Shown one piece after another: positions 15,545 to 21,679 of a stretch of 21,679 bases of DNA. The notes beneath the pieces are model-generated. The model was not told the DNA's origin and made no database searches. It saw only the letters and a program-made list of their open reading frames with translations. The first letter of the stretch is position 1, and each line of letters begins with the position of its first letter. A program made the position numbers and the translations under genes. Origin of the DNA: Sutterella sp. (GTDB lineage Bacteria; Pseudomonadota; Gammaproteobacteria; Burkholderiales; Burkholderiaceae_F); the NCBI GenBank assembly GCA_020025915.1, contig JAHHRH010000024.1, positions 1 through 21,679 of the forward strand, in the 5' to 3' direction.

Positions 15545-17353
15545 ATGACAACAACGACAATGGGCCTCTCTCCGAACATTCAAATCAGTGCTGAGGTTGA
15601 TCATCTTCTCTATCGCCTCCTCCCGCGTACCCTTAATCCCAAAGCGGGTGACGAAACGGTCACCCTCATTCATTCAATTTTGACGCAAGCACACCTTGAC
15701 CGCCGTTCAGCGCGTGAGTTCGGGTGGCGCGGCGTTCGCCCTTCTTTTACGCATCACCCTGCTTGGACGGCACGTATTGCAGGACGTGATGTGATCTTCG
15801 GCTTGGTTTTTGACGAAGAAGCTGTTCATGAAAGTGAGTTGCTACTAGGTTCATTGCGACTCTTTGCATTTCCTGATCCAAACCACCCCACTTTAGCCTG
15901 TCGACCAACAGCAATGCAAGAGGAAATCCGATCACCCGTCTGGCCTCATCGCATTCGAGCCCTCTCAGAGCAGGTCGATGAGTTAGAGCCCTACCAGGTA
16001 GGCGACATTGAATTTGGCGTTCGTTTGGATGGTACAGGTGTAGAACTCACTTTGACCGCCCTACGAGAAGAGACACTAAACAATGAGATTGGCGACATCA
16101 TCGGACATATTCGTCCTCTCACAGAAGGGCTACCCTTCTTTACAGCATTAGCCGAAACGCTTCGCGCAAGCTTACCTAATGGCACCCTCACTGAGAATGT
16201 CCTATGGGCAGAACCTGACACCGAACACAATACCTTACAAGTCAGCATCACCATGGCTGCAGGTTGCTTTGTGGGCCTACTGCCCGGACACCGAATGCAT
16301 CACCTCCCCTTCAAGCATCGCCCGCATGCTGATGAATTGATGCACAAGCCTATTGTGCATGTTCTTAGTGGTTTTTTAGGCGCTGGCAAAACTACCTTTT
16401 TGCAACACTGGCTCGAATTTCTCAATAACCGCGAGCGCTTTACGGGCGTCATTCAAAATGAATTTGGTGAAGTCGATCTCGATACGCTTTTGCTTAAAGG
16501 TCAAACACGCGTTGAAGCAATTGACGAAGGTTGCGTCTGTTGCACCTTGGCTGACAGCTTACGGCCTGGGCTTTTGCGACTACTTGAAGCATCTCCTGCA
16601 GATCAAATCATCATCGAAACCACAGGGCTCGCACACGCTTCGCTCGTCATGGACTCTCTTTGGGTCCTTAACGACATCGTGACACGTGGCTTATTGATTA
16701 CCGTTGTTGATGCTTATGATTTCAGTCACCATCCCAATACGCTTGATGATAACCATCTAAGCGAAGAAGCCCAATGTCGACGGAATCAAATTGATCATGC
16801 TGACGTCCTCATTTGCGCCAAAGCTGATGCTGTGACAGATGAGGCGCTTGAAGCCCTTCAAAATCGTCTCGCTCAACGTAATCCCCAAGCACTGATTTTG
16901 GCAGCCGACCATGGGGCTGTCCCGTTTGGGATTTTGGATGCATTCTTTCTTCATGCGTTCGATCGTCACAACGGGCACCTTACATCGCGCGATAGAAATA
17001 CGCAAACTCAAGCAAATTCGGTTCCTGCCTTCACTCGTCCCGGTCGCTGGCATTTACCCAATCAATCTTTAGCCCAAACCCATAACACTGACTTTGAGAC
17101 CTTTACCATTGAAGTGCCTGAAGATCGCTCCGTCGAAAGTTGGCGGCAGCTGATCAAAACGGTGGGGTCAGGCGTCGCTCGAGCCAAAGGCATTGTAGGA
17201 CTCACTGGCCATGGTACAGTGATCTTACAGTATGCGGCAGAGACACTCGACTTTCAACCATTACCCGTTGACAATCAGAGTAGCGTAGCCCAAAACAAAC
17301 CTATTGAACGGTTTCTCGTTTTTATCGGTCATCATCTCAAACAGCCTACCTAA
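15545..17353 (+). CDS. COG0523/CobW-type GTPase with unrecognised N-terminal domain
   Basis: This is a 602-residue protein. The start at ATG 15545 follows a strong GGAGG; an in-frame ATG at 15425 overlaps the hydrolase gene and has no such site. Residues about 1-270 match no family I know. The G3E GTPase core begins with HVLSGFLGAGKTTF (P-loop 276-284), then IQNEFGEVDLD, the metal-binding EGCVCCTL (Cys330, Cys332, Cys333) and IIETTGLA. The G4 element is AKAD rather than the usual NKxD. The C-terminal CobW_C domain is present (VARAKGIVGL, LVFIGHHL). COG0523 proteins deliver or insert metals such as Zn or Co. Next to an exported metal-dependent hydrolase, a role in supplying its metal is plausible but inferred. 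Typical family members have about 320-400 residues, so the added domain is unusual. Confidence 0.9.
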   Translation: MTTTTMGLSPNIQISAEVDHLLYRLLPRTLNPKAGDETVTLIHSILTQAHLDRRSAREFGWRGVRPSFTHHPAWTARIAGRDVIFGLVFDEEAVHESELLLGSLRLFAFPDPNHPTLACRPTAMQEEIRSPVWPHRIRALSEQVDELEPYQVGDIEFGVRLDGTGVELTLTALREETLNNEIGDIIGHIRPLTEGLPFFTALAETLRASLPNGTLTENVLWAEPDTEHNTLQVSITMAAGCFVGLLPGHRMHHLPFKHRPHADELMHKPIVHVLSGFLGAGKTTFLQHWLEFLNNRERFTGVIQNEFGEVDLDTLLLKGQTRVEAIDEGCVCCTLADSLRPGLLRLLEASPADQIIIETTGLAHASLVMDSLWVLNDIVTRGLLITVVDAYDFSHHPNTLDDNHLSEEAQCRRNQIDHADVLICAKADAVTDEALEALQNRLAQRNPQALILAADHGAVPFGILDAFFLHAFDRHNGHLTSRDRNTQTQANSVPAFTRPGRWHLPNQSLAQTHNTDFETFTIEVPEDRSVESWRQLIKTVGSGVARAKGIVGLTGHGTVILQYAAETLDFQPLPVDNQSSVAQNKPIERFLVFIGHHLKQPT

Positions 17354-17429
17354 AGGGCTTAACGCCTCTCTCAACACTAGAAGAAGTCCATTGTGCGCTA
17401 CAAAAGACATTGGGATTAGCCTGAATCCT

Positions 17430-17583
17430 GAAAGTTGATGTCGTGAAGAGGTAGTCATGCATCAACTTTCCGTAGGGCAAAAGTGTTGTGGATGTTTTGT
17501 TAGAGATACCGCTTTTAAGCGACGACTTGCATTTTTGAGAATGCAATACCTCCAACCCCCGATCACGGCTCATCGAGTCGGGG
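17430..17583. repeat. cluster of three perfect inverted repeats
   Basis: Three stems lie within 154 bp of non-coding DNA after the GTPase gene. GAAAGTTGATG/CATCAACTTTC is at 17430-17440 and 17460-17470 (11 bp). TTGCATT/AATGCAA is at 17527-17533 and 17540-17546 (7 bp). CCCCGA/TCGGGG is at 17557-17562 and 17578-17583 (6 bp). None is followed by a T-run, so they are not ordinary terminators. They may belong to the end of an insertion sequence or to a structured RNA. Confidence 0.6.
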
Positions 17584-17614
17584 ACACTCCTGCCGATTTA
17601 TAACGGGATGTTGA

Positions 17615-17985
17615 ACATCGCCTAAAACTAGCTTCATCGTGCAGATGAACGGGAAGCGTAAGTGCAACGCGCTTTGACGAGATGGCGATCTTGGTATTGA
17701 CGCAGATGCTATCTCTGCGGAAAATGCGAACGGTTTGCTCTAAGTCCTTTTTTTACGGATTCGCCAGAACGCTTTAAAACAAGCGTTCGAAATCTGCGAG
17801 CGATCTTAAGAATCATCTGGCAGTACATCGCCGGAATCATGCAGTAGCAATTGGTCGTGAATTTTGAGGCACTGGCGTGCGCACCGAAGCACTCGCTCTT
17901 GAATTCATCAATCCATCACTCCATATTAGCTCGGCCGCAGTAAATTTTTTCGTAGAGCTTCTCATTGGAAATCACCGACAACTTT
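17615..17985 (-). pseudogene. IS1380-family transposase C-terminal fragment
   Basis: The minus strand from about 17985 reads GGKLSVISNEKLYEKIYCGR and ANME, then a stop codon, then DEFKSECFGAHASASKF, CQMILKIARRFRTL. This follows the IS1380 C-terminal pattern ('YC.RG.MENRIKE...LFADR.S...F.AN..R'). After a second stop the match continues in another frame as SICVNTKIAISSKRVALTL to about 17615, the 'R..LLKIGA.V..S.RRV...L' part. At least one nonsense codon and one frameshift are present and the catalytic N-terminal part is missing. It abuts the TnpB fragment, which points to insertion or deletion at the junction near 17985. Confidence 0.6.
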
Positions 17986-17997
17986 CCGCCGAAACCT

Positions 17998-18693
17998 GGC
18001 ATTCAAGGCAAGGCCAAGAATGTAACGCTTTCTCGACAGGTTGACGGATGCCACGTTTCCATCTAGACCGAGTACGAAATGGAGCCTCCCGAGCATGCTG
18101 GCGATAGTGTCAACATTGACATGGGATGCGTGCGTTTCTGCACGCTTTCCGACGGCACATTCTTCGAACCGTGCGGTGCACTCAAGAAGCTACTTAAGAA
18201 GCTCGCATGGATGCAACGCAGGCTCGCAAGAATGCAAAAGTTTGGGAAGAATTGGCGCAAACAGAAGGCCGCGATTGCAAGGCTTCATCAGCATATCGCC
18301 AATGTTCGTCGTGATTTCATCGAAAAGGTCTCGCTGGAAATCTGCAAGAACCACGCAGATATTTTCAGAGAGGACTTGAAGATCAAGAACATGACAGCAT
18401 CGGCGAAGGGAACTGTTGAGGAGCCGGGTAGTCGTGTTGCACAAAAGAGCGGTCTCAACCGTTCCATTCTCGATCAAGGTTGGGGAATGTTTTTCTCCAA
18501 GCTTGATTGGAAGGCGTTGAGACTGGGCGGACACGTGCATAAGGTGCCGCCCCGGAATACTAGTCGCACCTGCCCGATATGCGGCTGTGTTTCCAAAGAC
18601 AATCGCAAGACGCAGGCATCGTTCGAATGCGTCTCCTGCGGACATCAGGGGAACGCGGACGTGGTAGCTGCGATCACCCTTAAAGAGCGCTGA
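17998..18693 (+). pseudogene. tnpB: IS605-type TnpB (OrfB), N-terminally truncated with nonsense codon
   Basis: Homology begins at 17998 with GIQGKAKNVTLSRQVDGCHV, meets TAG at 18064-18066 (one change from CAG, as in VSIQTEYE) and continues to 18693. From ATG 18079 a 204-residue product could still be made. It contains all three RuvC acidic residues: Asp in IDMGCVRFCTLSDGT (codon 18118), Glu in REDLKIKNMT (codon 18370) and Asp in GNADVVAA (codon 18658). The zinc ribbon is intact: TCPICG and CVSCG. The helical RNA/DNA-recognition half, about 170 residues, is missing. Full-length TnpB proteins are RNA-guided nucleases of IS200/IS605 elements; this one cannot be a normal nuclease. No TnpA gene is nearby. 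Confidence 0.85.
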
Positions 18694-18815
18694 CGAAACT
18701 CGTTAGCCTGTGGGGAGTCTAGGAAGAATGCTCAAGCTCAAGTGAATTCGGGTCGGTCTAAAATCGACGCCAAATCAGCAGCAGGAATCTACTGAAGTAA
18801 TCAGTAGCGCAAGTT
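18694..18815 (+). ncRNA. candidate omega-RNA 3' part and IS605 right end
   Basis: The DNA right after tnpB starts GTTAGCCTGTGGGGAGTC and ends with GGAATC, then CTACTGA (18789-18795), loop AGTAA and TCAGTAG (18801-18807). A short GGAATC-stem-loop at this place, next to the tnpB stop, is the usual layout of the guide-scaffold (omega RNA) and right end of IS200/IS605-type elements. The 3' boundary and the guide segment would lie just after 18807. The assignment rests on position and hairpin only. Confidence 0.45.
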
Positions 18816-18828
18816 ACTGACACAGTAG

Positions 18829-19129
18829 AGAATCTTCGCCGTTCACGACGGAGAGAACGTCAACTTGATCAGATCTGTTACTTGCACCGAAACAATTCAT
18901 AATGTCATCGTCATGGAACACTTTGATCTTTCGGAACGAAAACGTGGTTCCGCGCGTCATTGCTTGGAACACGTCGAAGCTTGCCTTTGACGGTACTTGT
19001 GTCACAGATAACTGCAGTATGTGTACGTTCAAGACAGGGAAGCGTTATTCGTGCAACTTCTCTGCTTCGTATAACGTCGGAGCTCGTTACTTCCTCAGGA
19101 AGTATGAGAAGTCCATTTCAGTACCTTAA
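18829..19129 (+). pseudogene. second TnpB-like fragment with internal deletion
   Basis: One frame (18829 to about 18950) reads NVIVMEHFDLSERKRGS, a RuvC-II-like segment with its Glu at codon 18916. The next frame (from about 18951) reads RVIAWNTSKLAFDGT, then CSMCTFKTGKRYSCN and FSASYNVGARYFLRKYEKS, the C-terminal pattern of TnpB-related proteins in the IS605 group ('GK.YNCDLSASYNIGARYFIRE'). The two parts are joined by a deletion and frameshift near 18950. The first RuvC Asp and the whole N-terminal half are missing. It is a different lineage from the tnpB just upstream. Confidence 0.6.
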
Positions 19130-19251
19130 TGACGGCTAATGATCCAGAGCTTAGAGAATCACACGCACCCTGAACACTATCATTAGAGTTTTCGCCACGT
19201 TGCGTTCTAAGTGATCGCAGATTTCTTAACTTACCTCGCAGTCTTTCTTGT

Positions 19252-19278
19252 ACAGAGGAGGAAGCTCTGTCTTTTTTT
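19252..19278 (+). terminator. strong rho-independent terminator before parAB
   Basis: ACAGAG (19252-19257), loop GAGGAAG, and CTCTGT (19265-19270) are followed by C and seven T residues. This is a classic intrinsic terminator on the + strand and isolates the par operon from upstream transcription. Confidence 0.8.
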
Positions 19279-19284
19279 CACAAC

Positions 19285-19298
19285 TTAATCCGGATTAA
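19285..19298. promoter_or_regulatory. 14-bp perfect palindrome, possible ParA/ParB operator
   Basis: TTAATCCGGATTAA is a perfect palindrome in the 226-bp gap between the terminator and parA. The half-site TTAATCC recurs at 19334-19340 and TTAATCG at 19378-19384. KorB-like proteins bind palindromic operators and centromeres, so this is a candidate site. A -10-like TATAGT lies at 19419-19424 without a clear -35. The rest of 19130-19504 shows no gene. Confidence 0.4.
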
Positions 19299-19504
19299 AC
19301 ACCGCTCGAATCTGCACTTCGCCAAACCGTACGTTAATCCACGTTCACTCACGCTCATAGGTGCTATGTGAGACTCGTTAATCGCAAAAAACAAGACATG
19401 AACTAAGTGCGAATTGTGTATAGTTTTCTACATCCATGATGAAAGTCTCATATCGTCATGGACGTGACATGTACAACTTGGATCACAAAACAAAGGACAC
19501 TCTG

Positions 19505-20260
19505 ATGTGTAAAGTCATCGCATTTGCCAACCAAAAAGGCGGCGTCGGAAAAACGACGCTCTCCACACAACTGGCTTACTACCTGACCACTGTTCAAGGT
19601 AAGAGAGTCCTTTTCATTGACATGGACGCTCAAGGAAATGCTTCTAGTACACTCTTGGAAAGCACTTCGTACGAAGCGACGACATCTGATCAGCTATTCG
19701 AAACCGACCTTCCTGAACTAAATATCCAAAAAACACCACGCGGCATTGATTTGATCGGTTCAAACGAAGATCCGGCTGGCTATGACGTTGAAGCGCTACC
19801 GATCGAGCAAGTGGCTTATCCGCAAAAGTGGCTTGCCCCCATTCTTCCGAATTACGACTACGCCATCATTGATTGTCCGCCGTCCTTAGGTCGTCGTCTT
19901 GTTGGCTCATTAGGTGTTGCTGGTTATGTTGTCTGCCCGATCAAGCTCTCAGGGTATGCTGTGGATGGACTGAGTAGTCTTTTGAAGACATTGATGGAAA
20001 TTCAAAACAACTTCAATCCAGATTTAAAAATTCTCGGAATTGCGATTAACGAGTATCGAGACAACGCAACACAACGTGATGCCCTTGACGCGGTAACAAA
20101 CGCACTTCCAGACCTCATATTCGAAAACAAAGTGCAAGCAAGATCGCCAATTGACATGGCATCACGCGGTGCACCTATTCATGAAGTCCGAAATGGTCAC
20201 CGGGCTACCCAAGAGCTCAAGGCATTGTTTGATGAGATCCTTCACCGACTCTCGAACTAG
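19505..20260 (+). CDS. parA: ParA/IncC-like partition ATPase
   Basis: This 251-residue cytoplasmic ATPase moves plasmid or chromosome partition complexes with ParB. The start at ATG 19505 follows AAAGGA; an in-frame ATG at 19436 would add 23 residues not typical of the family. The deviant Walker A motif is KGGVGKTT (11-18), Walker A' is DMDAQGNAS and Walker B is YAIIDCPPSLG. The C-terminal pattern (PIDMASRGAPIHEVRNGHRA, then TQELKALFDEIL) resembles IncC of IncP plasmids, which works with KorB. There is no N-terminal DNA-binding domain, so it is a short ParA. It is followed 93 bases later by parB on the same strand and is probably co-transcribed with it. Confidence 0.93.
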   Translation: MCKVIAFANQKGGVGKTTLSTQLAYYLTTVQGKRVLFIDMDAQGNASSTLLESTSYEATTSDQLFETDLPELNIQKTPRGIDLIGSNEDPAGYDVEALPIEQVAYPQKWLAPILPNYDYAIIDCPPSLGRRLVGSLGVAGYVVCPIKLSGYAVDGLSSLLKTLMEIQNNFNPDLKILGIAINEYRDNATQRDALDAVTNALPDLIFENKVQARSPIDMASRGAPIHEVRNGHRATQELKALFDEILHRLSN

Positions 20261-20353
20261 TTGTCAAAGCACATTATCACTCTTGACTGTGCAATCAAAA
20301 AGAATGTCTCTTAAACTTGAACACAAAGACTTCATTAATTTCCAAGGTTCGCA

Positions 20354-21430
20354 ATGGTAAATACAAAACTCTCAAAACAAAGTTTGGCTAATTTGTCGTT
20401 GATCGGCAAAATCGTGAAAGAGAAGTCTGATACCACCAAAACCTTCCAAACACTACCGATCGATCGTATCTATAGCAAAGCGCAGCCCCGAACGGTCTTT
20501 GAACGTATCGAAGAACTAGCTGTCAACATGAAGGCAATTGGACAACAACAACCGATCATCGTGACTCCAGATGGTGCTGGTCGATATGTCATTGAACAAG
20601 GAGAACGCCGTTGGCGTGCTGCGCAACTAGCCAAGCTCTTGACGCTTGACTGCATCGTCACTAAGCCAGAAGCCAATGACCCGAAGCGTTTAATTCGGCA
20701 GCTGAGTGAAAACATCCAACGCGAAGACATGACGCTTTGGGACTTATCAAATTGCATTGCCCTCCTCGTCTCCAAAGGCTTAACAATTAGAGAGATTGCG
20801 GCTCAATTAGGTAAAAAAGAGTCATACATCAGCGTCTTAAATACCATCCATACTTTGCCAGAAGAATTAGAAGTGCTCGTTAAAAATCAGCACTTCGCAG
20901 ACCCGTTAGCCGTTCGTAAACTTCAAAAGCACTTTACAGAAAATCCGAATGCTGTGCGTGCACAAATAAAAGCGTGGTCTGACGCTCATGCAGCAAGCAA
21001 CAGCGAATCCGCTTTCGTCATCACGAGAGCACAGGTTAATGCTTTTATTAAGCAGAGTGAAAAATCTCATCTAGTGCTCCCTATTACGACCGACACAAGC
21101 GCGTTAGCGACCATTGACACGACCACTGACGCCTTAAAACTCGGCACACCTCACGAGGATCATGTTGACAACTCGAACCGTTCAGAAATAAAGCTCGGGA
21201 ATGCTCCCGTTCAAACACAAAGACCAACTGAATTAACATTGCCAACAGGCTGTTCAGCTGTATCGATCTCGAAAGTTCGTATAGAAGTTCTATGGAATGG
21301 TAACCAAGCCTATATCACGCCGGGCGTTCTTTCACCAGATGGCAAGGTTTGCATCACGCTAAAGGGGACCAAAGAGATTTATTTAGCGGATGTATCGAGT
21401 ATTGTATTTGTTGGAGTAAGAAAACTCTAA
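20354..21430 (+). CDS. parB: ParB/KorB-like partition and regulatory protein
   Basis: This 358-residue centromere-binding protein is the partner of the ParA upstream. The N-terminal CTPase/ParB domain (about 33-125) contains the region around SKAQPRTVFE and the motif GERRWRAAQLA (from residue 83). Then SENIQREDMTLWDL leads to the helix-turn-helix (LTIREIAAQLGKKESYISVL, about 140-160). The last 50 residues (VRIEVLWNGNQAYITPG, ITLKGTKEIYLADVSSIVFV) look like the SH3-like dimer domain of KorB rather than the coiled C-terminus of chromosomal ParB. Together with the IncC-like ParA this points to a plasmid or integrative-element origin. No canonical parS sequence (TGTTTCACGTGAAACA) is seen in the window. 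Confidence 0.92.
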   Translation: MVNTKLSKQSLANLSLIGKIVKEKSDTTKTFQTLPIDRIYSKAQPRTVFERIEELAVNMKAIGQQQPIIVTPDGAGRYVIEQGERRWRAAQLAKLLTLDCIVTKPEANDPKRLIRQLSENIQREDMTLWDLSNCIALLVSKGLTIREIAAQLGKKESYISVLNTIHTLPEELEVLVKNQHFADPLAVRKLQKHFTENPNAVRAQIKAWSDAHAASNSESAFVITRAQVNAFIKQSEKSHLVLPITTDTSALATIDTTTDALKLGTPHEDHVDNSNRSEIKLGNAPVQTQRPTELTLPTGCSAVSISKVRIEVLWNGNQAYITPGVLSPDGKVCITLKGTKEIYLADVSSIVFVGVRKL

Positions 21431-21679
21431 CAATTCAAAGCTTGCCTTTTTCATGATCGGGGAGAGGGTTCCCCCCCTCCCACACAGCAATCTACCAGTT
21501 AAGTAGGCTTTCGGACGTGCCGTTCGACATCCGGCGGTTTCTAAATTGTAACAGTAACTCGGATCAATACCGTAATTGTAGGCTATATAGACCGAGTCGA
21601 CGGAAGCAGTTATTGTTGACGCCACTCTTGCTACGATTTACTCGTAACTTGAGCGTCTCCTCGATAAATCTGGTGGTGT
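21431..21679. other. region after parB, no recognisable gene
   Basis: The segment holds a G/C-rich element, GAGGG (21466-21470) against CCCTC (21475-21479), which could form a short hairpin after parB without a T-run. A short minus-strand frame has no recognisable domain and overlaps the parB end, so I do not call it a gene. Confidence 0.4.

Noticed and set aside
21431..21480. Intrinsic terminator after parB
   Set aside because: The G/C run can pair only over about 5 bp and no T-run follows, so I mention it only as a possible hairpin.
21383..21625. Minus-strand frame after parB
   Set aside because: Overlaps the parB 3' end, has no recognisable domain and lies in mixed GC-rich, hairpin-prone DNA.
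1..21679. CRISPR arrays, tRNA or rRNA genes, riboswitches
   Set aside because: I looked for regularly spaced repeats, cloverleaf-like elements and conserved riboswitch cores and found none that I could support by reading.

Overview
The window looks like accessory chromosomal DNA of an anaerobic, respiratory gut betaproteobacterium, most likely a Burkholderiales relative in or near the Sutterellaceae. This placement is an inference from gene content: periplasmic flavin reductases with a tetraheme cytochrome and a TtrS/TtrR-like two-component pair, a class 2 (quinone-linked) dihydroorotate dehydrogenase, and IncP-type ParA/KorB-like proteins. No rRNA, tRNA or CRISPR array is visible.

Left part (192-7954), respiratory module. 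A sensor kinase with a PhnD-like periplasmic domain and a FixJ/LuxR-type response regulator are followed by a Tat-exported FAD reductase, a tetraheme c-type cytochrome that matches the heme domain of soluble flavocytochrome c fumarate reductases, and a second, Sec-exported reductase with a covalent-FMN domain. Between the cytochrome and the second reductase, on the opposite strand, lies a broken N-terminal piece of what looks like another sensor gene. Its frame is disrupted exactly at a three-copy TCCTG repeat. The likely theme is sensing an extracellular electron acceptor and reducing it in the periplasm.

Middle (8042-12361). A frameshifted HAD-phosphatase pseudogene converges on an AAA_14/DUF4143-type ATPase. 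Then come pyrD and a stretch of dead insertion sequences (an IS4-like fragment on + and an IS3-family orfB fragment on -).

Cassette (12556-17353), the best candidate for an undescribed system. It holds a small twin-arginine-like protein, a multipass membrane protein of unrecognised family, a Tat-exported metallo-beta-lactamase-fold hydrolase of the COG1237 type, and a COG0523/CobW GTPase with an unrecognised domain of about 270 residues in front. The genes are co-directional, and the membrane and hydrolase genes are only 19 bases apart. The metallochaperone-type GTPase suggests metal supply for the hydrolase. The substrate is unknown.

Right part (17354-21679). A cluster of perfect hairpins is followed by an IS1380-like fragment, an IS605-type tnpB truncated at its N-terminus but keeping its RuvC catalytic residues and a structured omega-RNA-like 3' region, and a second tnpB-like fragment. 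Last comes an intact parA-parB pair of IncC/KorB type, preceded by a strong terminator and a 14-bp perfect palindrome. The cassette is thus bracketed by transposon remnants of four families, which suggests an integrated or rearranged island.
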